A stretch of DNA of 7,035 bases from Bacteroidota bacterium (GCA_029558435.1 JAKQEZ010000195.1:1-7035), one strand, 5' to 3'; positions 1 through 6,131 are shown, counted from the stretch's first letter. Numbers and translations are program-made. The notes: generated by a model not told the origin, from the letters alone.

Positions 1-12
1 AGAACACCGAAC

Positions 13-144
13 CGATAACACGGGTTTGGCAAAAGTGGCGGTTCAGTGCTCCGCAGACAAATTTGTGGTTAATCAAAGTTTGGTTCTCCGCATAAACATT
101 TGTGGTGATAATCGCCACCTTCGCCAAGCCCGAAACCGTTACCT
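13..144 (+). other. attC-like site 0 (end of an upstream cassette)
   Basis: R'' is CGATAAC at 13-19 and R' is GTTACCT at 138-144. The arms 21-40 and 113-132 pair at 17 of 20 positions; the three differences are one G-T wobble and two A-C mismatches. The enclosed loop of about 70 bases repeats ATTTGTGG twice (61-68 and about 98-105). The cassette to which this site belongs lies outside the window; from the R'' sequence it should begin GTTATCGG. Confidence 0.8.
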
Positions 145-193
145 GCCATATTACCAGACCACAAACCAAGGCTGAACATCGAAAAAAAATTGA

Positions 194-201
194 TACCTTT
201 G
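194..201 (+). promoter_or_regulatory. Bacteroidota-type -7 box (TAnnTTTG) before the endonuclease gene
   Basis: TACCTTTG matches the Bacteroidota -7 consensus TAnnTTTG exactly and sits 24 bases before the ATG at 226, inside cassette A and after its left boundary. No clear -33 TTTG is seen 19-21 bases upstream. The leader between the box and the ATG is A-rich without a Shine-Dalgarno sequence, as is common in this phylum. The endonuclease gene therefore probably carries its own promoter and does not depend on an external integron promoter. Confidence 0.55.
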
Positions 202-225
202 CACAAAATTTAACAAACTAACAGA

Positions 226-912
226 ATGAAATTATCGGGACAAGAGCTACATAATAAATTGGTAAACGAATACAAGATTATCGGAGAAAAAGGAATTATC
301 AATTTTTCGCTCAAAGACCTGACTATTTCTATCGAAACTAAAGATACGGTTGGAAACCTTTTACAAGAATGGTTGAAAGCGTGGCTAATGAAAGAAACCG
401 TTGAATTTGAAGAAAATCCAAATTCACAAGTATTTCCCGATTTCTATCTTGACAAACAGAACAAAAAATTAGGACTTCTCGAAGTAAAATCTTTCGATTG
501 GGACAGGGGTCCGGGCTTTGACCTTGCCAACTTCGACTCGTATTGTAACTCTTTACTGACTTCCGCTTATCGTCTAAATTCCGACTATCTGATTTTTGCT
601 TACCAAATGAAAGGTAGCGAACTGACAATTAAAGATGTTTGGATTAAAAAGATTTGGGAATTGGCTTGCCCAAGTAGCACTTATCCGCTGAAAGTTCAGG
701 AAAAGAAAAGTGTTATTTACAACATTCGACCAGGAATTTGGTATTCCGATCGTTCAAAATTCAAACCTTTCAATTCTTTAGAAGAGTTTCTTGCTGCACT
801 CAACGAAACTCGTTACCAATATCCGCAGACACGCCACACCAACGGACATTGGCTACAAAATGTTTTGAAAAATTATGAAGAACACACAGGTGTTAAACTG
901 CAAGTTCGCTAA
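226..912 (+). CDS. Type II restriction endonuclease, NgoBV-like
   Basis: This 228-residue cytoplasmic protein is probably the cutting half of a type II restriction-modification system. A PD-(D/E)XK-type active site is visible: P71-D72 after a predicted strand, then E86-V87-K88 in the run GLLEVK. The N-terminal run TKDTVGNLLQEWL (residues 38-50), the segment after the catalytic lysine (FDLANFDSYCNSL, 98-110) and IYNIRPG (164-170) recall the NgoBV family, whose known members cut GGNNCC. That family call is from memory, not a search. The adjacent C5-cytosine methyltransferase supports the role. The ATG at 226 follows a good -7 box and has no competing start. The stop lies inside the end of the convergent methyltransferase gene, giving a 20-base tail-to-tail overlap (893-912). 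No truncation or frameshift is seen. Another PD-(D/E)XK endonuclease family remains possible. Confidence 0.75.
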   Translation: MKLSGQELHNKLVNEYKIIGEKGIINFSLKDLTISIETKDTVGNLLQEWLKAWLMKETVEFEENPNSQVFPDFYLDKQNKKLGLLEVKSFDWDRGPGFDLANFDSYCNSLLTSAYRLNSDYLIFAYQMKGSELTIKDVWIKKIWELACPSSTYPLKVQEKKSVIYNIRPGIWYSDRSKFKPFNSLEEFLAALNETRYQYPQTRHTNGHWLQNVLKNYEEHTGVKLQVR

Positions 913-2221
913 CATAAACTTCGGCTAATTTATTGGCAACAAATTCCACCACGGGAACTGCAACCGTATTTCCTAATAAATCAAAAGCATCATATTCTTT
1001 GGTCGGAATTTCATACCATTCGGGATAGCCAAACAACCTTAAACCTTCACGAATAGTCAATCTACGCAAACCGTTTCCGTCTGGAACTGCTAAACGCGAA
1101 ACATCCGTAGCAACCAAAGTAGGTGCAATATCTTTCGGGTCAAGAACTTTATTAACTTCAAAACTTAATTTTCCAGTTACAATATTGTAACCTTTCGGTT
1201 TGGTTTCGTCATATTCACGAGAAGTTGCAATGCCATTTTCTGTTTGAATTTTAACCAATTTTTTCGGATGTTCTAACTTTAAATATCCTTTTGAAGTTAA
1301 ATCGTCTAACAAAGTTTTCAATTCCTTTTTTTGCAAGTCAATAAACGTATTGATTTGCTCTAAAGTCAAAGCCATTCCATCCATCCAATCAATTCCGATT
1401 TCTTCTGCCCATTGCTTTTTACGTCTTTGTTTGAACAATTGATTTAGAATTTCTGCTTGTTGCTTCGACACACTTCCTTTTATTTCAATATCCCAACTGT
1501 GAATATTGTTATCGCCACCTCGTTTGTCTTTTATGGATTTTCCGTATAAATCTTCCAAAGAAAAATGTGATAAAAGTTTATCAATAAAATCTGACTTCAA
1601 AGTCGGTAAACCTTTTTCCAAAACACTATCCAAGGCTTTAAATCTTGGTTCATTTCCGTTTAAATCAATTTTCTCATCTTTTGTTCCAACAATAAAAATT
1701 CGTTTACGAGATTGTGGCAATCCAAATTCCAAACTATCAAAAACTTTCCAACTTGTTTTATAACCCAAATCATTTTCGAGCGTGTGCAAAATGGTTTTTA
1801 ATGTTCTACCAATTTCATCATTTTTATTTTCTAAATCGTGTTTCACCAAACCCTCTACGTTTTCAAGAATAAAACCATACGGCTTTTTCTCTCTCAAAAT
1901 ACGTTCGATTTCAAAAAACAAAGTTCCTCTTGTGTCCAAAAAACCTTGACGCTTTCCGCCTGCACTAAACGGCTGACAAGGGAAACCGCCCAATAAAAAG
2001 TCAAAATCAGGAATAAATTCGTTGCGGATTTCAAAAATATCACCCGCCAAAAATTCGTGACCAAAATTATGTTTCAGCGTTTTAACAGCATATGGTTTTA
2101 TTTCAGAAGTCATCACACATTCGGTTTCCATTCCATTATCTTTAAATGCTTTTTCAAACCCTAAACGAATACCGCCAAGACCAGCGAATAAATCAATAAA
2201 TTTTACAGTATTGTTTTTCAT
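893..2221 (-). CDS. DNA (cytosine-5-)-methyltransferase of the restriction-modification system
   Basis: This 442-residue enzyme transfers a methyl group from S-adenosylmethionine to carbon 5 of cytosine and should protect host DNA from the neighbouring endonuclease. The C5 family motifs are all present in order: I, DLFAGLGG (residues 10-17), for cofactor binding; IV, GGFPCQPFSAGG (78-89), with catalytic C82; VI, ENV (120-122); VIII, QSRKRIFIVG (170-179); IX, RRLTIREGLRLFGYP (386-400); and X, LLGNTVAVPV (415-424). The stretch of about 200 residues between VIII and IX holds the target-recognition region. The length is normal and the gene looks intact. Its ATG overlaps the stop of the upstream small gene as ATGA (2218-2221), so the two are probably translationally coupled. 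If the endonuclease is NgoBV-like, the target would be GGNNCC; the methyltransferase sequence alone does not fix this. Confidence 0.93.
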   Translation of the reverse strand: MKNNTVKFIDLFAGLGGIRLGFEKAFKDNGMETECVMTSEIKPYAVKTLKHNFGHEFLAGDIFEIRNEFIPDFDFLLGGFPCQPFSAGGKRQGFLDTRGTLFFEIERILREKKPYGFILENVEGLVKHDLENKNDEIGRTLKTILHTLENDLGYKTSWKVFDSLEFGLPQSRKRIFIVGTKDEKIDLNGNEPRFKALDSVLEKGLPTLKSDFIDKLLSHFSLEDLYGKSIKDKRGGDNNIHSWDIEIKGSVSKQQAEILNQLFKQRRKKQWAEEIGIDWMDGMALTLEQINTFIDLQKKELKTLLDDLTSKGYLKLEHPKKLVKIQTENGIATSREYDETKPKGYNIVTGKLSFEVNKVLDPKDIAPTLVATDVSRLAVPDGNGLRRLTIREGLRLFGYPEWYEIPTKEYDAFDLLGNTVAVPVVEFVANKLAEVYVSELAV

Positions 2222-2496
2222 TTTTTGGAAGTTTTATAAGGTTCATTTGGTTCTGCAACCATCAATAATTGACTTTCATAATCTTCAATTTCAATTTTCT
2301 GACAACCAATAACGGTAAGACATTGCAACAAAAAAGTAGCACTAAAAGTACCTCGGCTAATTTTACTGTCGATACTTGCTTTGGTTTCTTCAACACCGAT
2401 TTCATTGAGTAAACCAACTAAATCTGCATTGGTAAAGCCACGTTTGACCATTTCCGACTTTAGTAGTCGCTTTGCTTTATCATCCCAGTTTGACAT
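2218..2496 (-). CDS. Small DUF6471-like protein, possible controller of the restriction-modification system
   Basis: The protein has 92 residues from the ATG at 2496; an in-frame TTG six bases upstream is a poorer start. The sequence, with W4, a helical segment to about residue 30, NEIGVEET (31-38), SKISRGTFSATF (44-55) and LLQCL (56-60), matches my recollection of the DUF6471 family, a small helix-turn-helix-like domain of unknown function. It is the first gene of a two-gene leftward operon with the methyltransferase, joined by a 4-base ATGA overlap. Two palindromes lie just upstream (2525-2537 and 2539-2550). Position and size suggest a transcriptional controller like the C proteins of other restriction-modification systems, but that is inference. 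It could instead be an accessory subunit of the methyltransferase. No transmembrane segment or signal peptide is seen. Confidence 0.7.
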   Translation of the reverse strand: MSNWDDKAKRLLKSEMVKRGFTNADLVGLLNEIGVEETKASIDSKISRGTFSATFLLQCLTVIGCQKIEIEDYESQLLMVAEPNEPYKTSKK

Positions 2497-2512
2497 AATC
2501 AAGAAGATTTAT

Positions 2513-2550
2513 TTTGCAATATTCGATAATAATTATCATATTTGCAAATA
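2513..2550 (-). promoter_or_regulatory. Palindrome cluster upstream of the controller/methyltransferase operon (candidate operator and promoter)
   Basis: TATTTGCAAATA at 2539-2550 is a perfect 12-base palindrome. GATAAT-A-ATTATC at 2525-2537 is a 6-base inverted repeat around one base. TTTGCAA occurs at 2513-2519 and again at 2541-2547, 28 bases apart. On the minus strand, TTTG within the larger palindrome could serve as a -33 element, with a weak AATATTG -7-like element about 21 bases downstream. Overlap of palindromes with a promoter is what an autoregulated operon would show. No binding is demonstrated. Confidence 0.4.
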
Positions 2551-2575
2551 AAACAACGAAAATAAAAAATACGGC

Positions 2576-2707
2576 AGGTAACAAGGTATTGCCAAAAGCG
2601 GGGCTGAACGGCTTCGTTTGGGCATTTGTGCAAGGTTCAACTTTCGTTCTTCGATTGAACTTTTGTGCTAAAAATCCCCGCCTTCGGCAATACCCGAACC
2701 GTTAGCT
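2576..2707 (+). other. attC-like site 1 (end of cassette A)
   Basis: R'' is AGGTAAC at 2576-2582 and R' is GTTAGCT at 2701-2707. The arms 2585-2603 and 2676-2694 pair at 17 of 19 positions, with A-C mismatches at arm positions 10 and 13. Inside the loop a smaller hairpin forms from GTTCAA (2635-2640) and TTGAAC (2655-2660), followed by TTTTGTGC (2661-2668). Bases 2573-2582 are the exact reverse complement of 138-147, the start of cassette A. Confidence 0.85.
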
Positions 2708-2742
2708 GTCAGGCTACGAGCGACACAAACAAAGATTGAACA

Positions 2743-4170
2743 ATGGAGAGAATTTATTTTGACAAGCAAATTTTCAGTCATTTATTCAAAGGAGAGAAAC
2801 CATTATATCAGAATTTCCTTAAAGACTTACTTGATAATAAAGACAGATTTCTATTCTGCTATTCTCACGGACATTTACTTGATTTGAAAAACGACAAAAC
2901 AGATATAAAGTATAAAGAACTTGATTTTATAGAAAGTCTTGTTGGAGACAACTATCTATCCTATCACGCTTTAGACAAAAGAACTTCTTGTTATTTGGCA
3001 AGACCTAAAGAAGCATTTAAAGATGTTGATGTTGAAGACGAGCCTTTTTCATTTTCTTCAATATTTGAAGACTTAGATTTAAGTTATGCAACACCAGAAC
3101 AAGCAGAGCAATTAAAAAATGCTACAAACATTCTGAAAAATCAAAAATTAGACTTTGGTTTTTTTCAAAACCAAGAAATCCCAAAAGAACTTAATGATAC
3201 TATAGGAAAATTTTTGCCTGTTGGATTAAATCCAATGTCAATAATGGAATGGACTGAGCATTTTATGGGAATGCTAAAAACAATGGAAGAAGACAAAACA
3301 GCTTATAAAGGCTTGCGTAATGTGGTTGACAAAAATATAAACAATGGCAAGTTTACTGTTAAATATGATAGTATTGACTTCAACGATGACTTAAAAAATT
3401 CAGTTCTACAAAAAACCTTTATTGAATATGTCAACAATAATCTAAATCCAAACGGTGACAGAACCATAACTGATTATGATTTTTATATTCAAGCTTATTT
3501 CACACTTGACTTACTCGGAATTAGTAAGGAACCTTCTAAAAGTGTGAAGTTTAGAAATGTAATGAATGATGGATACCATAGTTATTATGGAGCTTTTTGT
3601 GATTATGTTATTTCTGACGACCAAGGTTTTCTGAAAAAAACAAAAGCACTTTATAAACTTTTAGGAATAGAAACTAAAGTTTACCACATAGAAGAATTTA
3701 TCAGTTATTTTACTTTATTAAAGAATTCACTTGAAAAAGACAGTAATACTTTTTCCAAACTCTTAGTCAATGACATAAAAAACGGACTTGTTTTAGAGAA
3801 TAAGAATTCTTTAAAGTATAATAGGCAGACGACAATTATAAAGCCTTTTCACACTTATTTAGGTTACTTCAACAGAATTGAAAGTATAAATGAAGACAGC
3901 CAAAGTTTTATTCTACTGCGTAGAAAGACTAAAAACTACTCTTATTTTAGTTTTTACAGAGAATATGAAGGAATCATCAATAATGCCTTTAAACTCTTTG
4001 GCTACGACAAAAATTTCAAGGGCGAATTTAATTGGGAAACTGAAATAAATGAAATTAATAAAGGAGTTTGGGACGGACGCTTTTGGGAGTTTGACAGCTT
4101 GACAATACTAATAGAGATTAACAAAGGAATTAATGAAATATGTTTACTGATTTCAACAAAAGATAACTGA
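2743..4170 (+). CDS. Unrecognised protein with PIN-like nuclease motifs
   Basis: I do not recognise this 475-residue protein at family level. The N-terminus RIYFDKQIF (residues 3-11) places an aspartate, D7, at the end of a hydrophobic strand, as in PIN-domain ribonucleases. A second conserved-looking run is FCYSHGHLLDL (38-48). Much later comes NDGYHSYYGAFCDYVISDDQ (275-294), with D276, H279, D287, D292 and D293, recalling the DxxH and CDYFVTxD pattern of PIN-like hypothetical proteins. The acidic pieces would be brought together across a largely helical insert of about 230 residues, and about 150 further residues follow. There is no signal peptide or membrane segment. The ATG lies 36 bases inside cassette B, and the stop falls 16 bases before its attC-like site, so the gene fills the cassette in the usual orientation. 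No antitoxin-sized partner is seen. A toxin or defence role is inference. Confidence 0.6.
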   Translation: MERIYFDKQIFSHLFKGEKPLYQNFLKDLLDNKDRFLFCYSHGHLLDLKNDKTDIKYKELDFIESLVGDNYLSYHALDKRTSCYLARPKEAFKDVDVEDEPFSFSSIFEDLDLSYATPEQAEQLKNATNILKNQKLDFGFFQNQEIPKELNDTIGKFLPVGLNPMSIMEWTEHFMGMLKTMEEDKTAYKGLRNVVDKNINNGKFTVKYDSIDFNDDLKNSVLQKTFIEYVNNNLNPNGDRTITDYDFYIQAYFTLDLLGISKEPSKSVKFRNVMNDGYHSYYGAFCDYVISDDQGFLKKTKALYKLLGIETKVYHIEEFISYFTLLKNSLEKDSNTFSKLLVNDIKNGLVLENKNSLKYNRQTTIIKPFHTYLGYFNRIESINEDSQSFILLRRKTKNYSYFSFYREYEGIINNAFKLFGYDKNFKGEFNWETEINEINKGVWDGRFWEFDSLTILIEINKGINEICLLISTKDN

Positions 4171-4186
4171 TGACAAAAGCCCGAAC

Positions 4187-4319
4187 AGCTAACATCGGTT
4201 TTGCAAAAGCGGGGCTGAAGTGCAAAATTCAACATTTGTACTTCTATTGAAATTTTGTACATTGGCTGAACGGAAGTGCTTCGATTTCCCCGCCTTCGCA
4301 AAGCCGAAAACCGTTAGGC
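4187..4319 (+). other. attC-like site 2 (end of cassette B)
   Basis: R'' is AGCTAAC at 4187-4193 and R' is GTTAGGC at 4313-4319, an exact match to the integron GTTRRRY consensus. The arms 4196-4214 and 4288-4306 pair at 16 of 19 positions. The two A-C mismatches fall at the same arm positions (10 and 13) as in site 1, with one extra G-T wobble. An inner ATTCAA/TTGAAA hairpin lies in the loop, followed by TTTTGTAC. Bases 4185-4193 are the reverse complement of 2701-2709, the start of cassette B. Confidence 0.87.
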
Positions 4320-5009
4320 GATATTTTGAGCAACAGCATCCAAATCACTATTTAGCGTGGACATAATCAACAATTCAACATCGCCAATCACAAAAACAGA
4401 CGGTCTGTGAGGTAGAGTTTGATTGACCAAGACGATTTCATTAACTCCTAACTTATCAACTATAAATATCAATTCGTTTATACGTTCAACATTAAAAGAA
4501 CATATTCCAATTTGAAATAATTTATTGTAGTCAAATTCTTTTTTACCATTCGGAGTTTTTGATGTTTGCAAAGTTGTTCTTTCTCCTTCACACACAGGAC
4601 ACTCTCCTTCTAATTCATATCTTTTTCTACCATAATCAAATTCAAAATCAACCAATCCGCTACCGTAACAGGCGTTACACTCTTGTTCTATTTCGTCAAA
4701 ACAATCAACCGTTGGGAATAATTGTAATTTGTCTTTAATTTCTTTAACAGATATAATTTTGTTCATATTAATTTCAAGTGGATAAACGTTTTTAATCATA
4801 TCTTCTTGATTTTTAAAATCTCCGCAAACAGGCGTTGTTACTAAGGCATATCCATTTGTGGACATTGATTTACCTTTTGCGTTAAATGGCTCTGTCATCC
4901 ATACTCGTATATCGTTTTTAGCTGAGATACGATTTAAGATTGATAGAAAAACATCGCCTAACATAGCATTGGCTTCATTGCCTTGACTTTCTATTGAACT
5001 TTTATGCAT
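4314..5009 (-). CDS. Unrecognised protein with a four-cysteine zinc-ribbon-like motif
   Basis: I do not recognise this 231-residue protein. CNACYGSG (residues 111-118) and CPVCEG (137-142) form a CxxC...CxxC pair like the DnaJ-type zinc ribbon, so C111, C114, C137 and C140 probably bind one zinc ion. The C-terminal third alternates predicted strands (ELIFIVDKLG, EIVLVNQ, SVFVIGDVELLIMS), vaguely like the last repeat of a DNA sliding clamp; that resemblance is weak. The gene runs against the usual cassette direction and fills cassette C. Its TAA stop (4316-4314) is made by the first three cassette bases of the core site GTTAGGC. The ATG at 5009 lies in the loop of attC-like site 3. An alternative ATG at 4964 (residue 16) lies just after the R'' core, and the sequence does not decide between them. 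No signal peptide or membrane segment is seen. Confidence 0.65.
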   Translation of the reverse strand: MHKSSIESQGNEANAMLGDVFLSILNRISAKNDIRVWMTEPFNAKGKSMSTNGYALVTTPVCGDFKNQEDMIKNVYPLEINMNKIISVKEIKDKLQLFPTVDCFDEIEQECNACYGSGLVDFEFDYGRKRYELEGECPVCEGERTTLQTSKTPNGKKEFDYNKLFQIGICSFNVERINELIFIVDKLGVNEIVLVNQTLPHRPSVFVIGDVELLIMSTLNSDLDAVAQNIA

Positions 5010-5090
5010 AATTTGAACTTTTATTTGTTAATTAAACTTTTGTGCTTTATTCAGCATCGGCAACGAACGCCAATGCTTTTTCCGTTGCCT
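4956..5090 (+). other. attC-like site 3 (end of cassette C)
   Basis: R'' is GCCTAAC at 4956-4962, an exact match to RYYYAAC, and R' is GTTGCCT at 5084-5090. The arms 4965-4982 and 5059-5077 pair nearly perfectly, with one extra unpaired base on the right arm (its rightmost pairing block is GCCAATGCT with AGCATTGGC) and one mismatch. A single unpaired base in the stem resembles the extrahelical bases of classical attC sites. Bases 4953-4962 are the reverse complement of 4313-4322, the start of cassette C. The site overlaps the 5' end of the leftward gene of cassette C. Confidence 0.82.
4994..5050 (+). repeat. Three tandem 19-base repeats in the loop of attC-like site 3
   Basis: Three units of exactly 19 bases start at 4994, 5013 and 5032. 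Each begins TTGAACTTTTATG or a close variant; the third reads TTAAACTTTTGTG. The unit matches the TTGAACTTTTGTGC segment found once in the loops of sites 1 and 5, so this looks like local tandem amplification of a loop element shared by the sites. The first unit contains the complement of the ATG at 5009. Confidence 0.75.
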
Positions 5091-5645
5091 GCCATGTTGC
5101 GCAAACTTTCAACAATTTCAAAGTCTTCGGCTGACTGTCCGCTGATGGTTTTTCAATGGGGCTGACACAGCTACATTTCAGCGACATAAAATTATTCATC
5201 TTCAGTACGGCGGACAATCATCCGGCGACTTAAAAAAAATGGTTAGACAGCATCTGCATAACAGTGACAAGCGACGGCTGACGCTTCCCTTGACACTACC
5301 TGTAACTTGCGGGTTCGTTCGGGTTGGACACTGACTTTGACTTGAAAGTCGTAATGACACAACTTTTATTTTGCAGCTACTTATTGTTTGACACTTTCAT
5401 TCATTCAGGTATTGCAAGACCCAGCGCACAACAATATTCAGCAGCCATCGCTGCGACAAACAGTCTTGAACTCAAACTTTCATTACGGTGGACACAGCTC
5501 TTATGTTTGAGTTCGGTAAGACCCGACACACAGGAACATTTTTGGGCGACCATTTTTTTAATATAACCTGGTGCGGACAAACATTCTTAACAAAGGGCAA
5601 CCTTATATTCATGCTGCTTTATCTTATCGCCGGACAAAACACGGC
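5091..5645. other. Body of cassette D, no convincing protein gene
   Basis: This stretch of about 555 bases lies between the start of cassette D and its attC-like site. The only open frames (about 5324-5566 and 5488-5736, plus strand) overlap in different frames, begin at TTG and GTG, have no ribosome binding site and show no family resemblance; the second runs into the attC-like loop. Visible structure: an imperfect hairpin at 5263-5297 (AGTG/CACT and CAAG/CTTG arms), a short GACTTT/AAAGTC hairpin at 5333-5350, and a long inverted repeat at 5463-5522. The cassette could encode an RNA, carry only regulatory DNA, or be a decayed gene; nothing here decides. Confidence 0.5.
5463..5522. repeat. 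Inverted repeat inside cassette D
   Basis: GAACTCAAAC at 5468-5477 and GTTTGAGTTC at 5505-5514 are perfect 10-base complements around a 27-base loop. The stem extends outward by five more pairs (GTCTT 5463-5467 with AAGAC 5518-5522) after a 3-base bulge GGT on the right side. It has no GTT/AAC cores, so it is not an attC-like site of the kind seen elsewhere here. It may be part of a structured RNA or a remnant. Confidence 0.6.
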
Positions 5646-5844
5646 AGGCAACAAGGGGTTTTCTGCTATGCTGGCTGACGAACATATCCTCATCTTCCGG
5701 TTCGCTAATCAGCTTCAGTCCCGGCTGGACGAATAATTATCAGCTTTTGTGCATATCTTCATCTGCGGTTCGCTGCTGTACTTTTGTTCCGGGCTGGACG
5801 GAACACGGAATACCAGCACAGCAGAAAGCCCTGAACCGTTAGCG
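5646..5844 (+). other. attC-like site 4 (end of cassette D), enlarged
   Basis: R'' is AGGCAAC at 5646-5652 and R' is GTTAGCG at 5838-5844. The arms 5654-5674 and 5813-5832 pair closely, with one extra base on the left arm and one A-C mismatch, but carry a sequence different from the GCGGGG-type stems of sites 1 and 2. At 199 bp it is the longest site, because of a direct duplication in its loop. Bases 5643-5652 are the reverse complement of 5084-5093, the start of cassette D. Confidence 0.8.
5683..5803 (+). repeat. Direct repeat pair in the loop of attC-like site 4
   Basis: Bases 5683-5733 and 5752-5803 align over about 51 positions with few gaps, sharing CATATC, TCATCT, CGGTTCGCT and CTGGACG blocks in the same order. 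The start-to-start distance is 69 bases. A duplication of this loop segment explains why this site is some 65 bases longer than the others. TACTTTTG at 5779-5786 within the second copy fits the Bacteroidota -7 box TAnnTTTG. Confidence 0.65.
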
Positions 5845-5902
5845 GGCATTGTAAGACGACCAACACAAACCAACATTCAGACAATAGAATAGACTTCTGA
5901 CA

Positions 5903-6109
5903 ATGGAACAGAACGACAAAGCAACAATTAAAATTAGTAGTAATGTTGCCACACCATTTGCACAAACTTACTTTCACGGGACAAGGGCGGATTTGAAAGT
6001 TGGAGAAGTAACAATTTGGCAAGGACATCCAGCCGAACAAGTAAAGACAATGAAAGAACATCTAAAGAAACCGAAAGAACAAGGTGTAAATTCATTGAAT
6101 GACGAATAG
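5903..6109 (+). pseudogene. arr: Rifampin ADP-ribosyltransferase (Arr) with an internal in-frame deletion
   Basis: The 68-residue frame joins the two ends of an Arr protein. Residues 18-34 (TPFAQTYFHGTRADLKV) match the family N-terminus around the FYHGTKADL motif. Residues 34-68, with EVTIWQGHPAEQ, match the C-terminal segment, which in known Arr proteins reads VEDWEGHPVEL or similar. About half of the usual roughly 140-150 residues is missing between them, while the frame is kept. Arr inactivates rifampin by ADP-ribosylation; the catalytic histidine of HGT (H25) remains, but the central tyrosine and aspartate of the family triad are in the lost part, so activity is not expected. The ATG lies 64 bases after the start of cassette E, and the SnoaL-like gene follows 22 bases after the stop. 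Recognition is from memory of Arr sequences. A functional short peptide cannot be excluded. Confidence 0.78.
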
Positions 6110-6131
6110 AAATGATTAAAATGACCTTTCA

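Noticed and set aside
338..628. 96-residue minus-strand frame inside the endonuclease gene
   Set aside because: It is antisense to a gene with clear family motifs and has no start signal or family resemblance of its own.
1506..1763. 85-residue plus-strand frame inside the methyltransferase gene
   Set aside because: It is antisense to the well-conserved methyltransferase; the composition is lysine/serine-rich as expected for a shadow.
2514..2705. 63-residue plus-strand frame across the operator region and attC-like site 1
   Set aside because: It is made largely of the recombination site itself and ends at its right core; no protein-like pattern.
4002..4301. 99-residue minus-strand frame across the end of the PIN-like gene and site 2
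   Set aside because: It begins inside the attC-like stem and is antisense to a longer gene.
4187..4319. Reading the long hairpins as Rho-independent terminators
   Set aside because: The arms are separated by loops of 70 bases or more and are not followed by a T-run; paired AAC/GTT cores and head/tail complementarity fit recombination sites better.
5242..5297. A further attC-like site around GTTAGAC at 5242 and the hairpin at 5263-5297
   Set aside because: GTTAGAC fits the right-core consensus, but no matching left core or long arm is found upstream, and the hairpin lies on the wrong side of it.
5324..5736. Two overlapping frames of 80 and 82 residues in cassette D
   Set aside because: They start at TTG and GTG without ribosome binding sites, overlap in different frames, resemble nothing known, and the second runs into the attC-like loop.
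5759..6061. 100-residue cysteine-rich minus-strand frame
   Set aside because: It is antisense to the arr remnant and to attC-like site 4; the cysteines look like a by-product of antisense reading.
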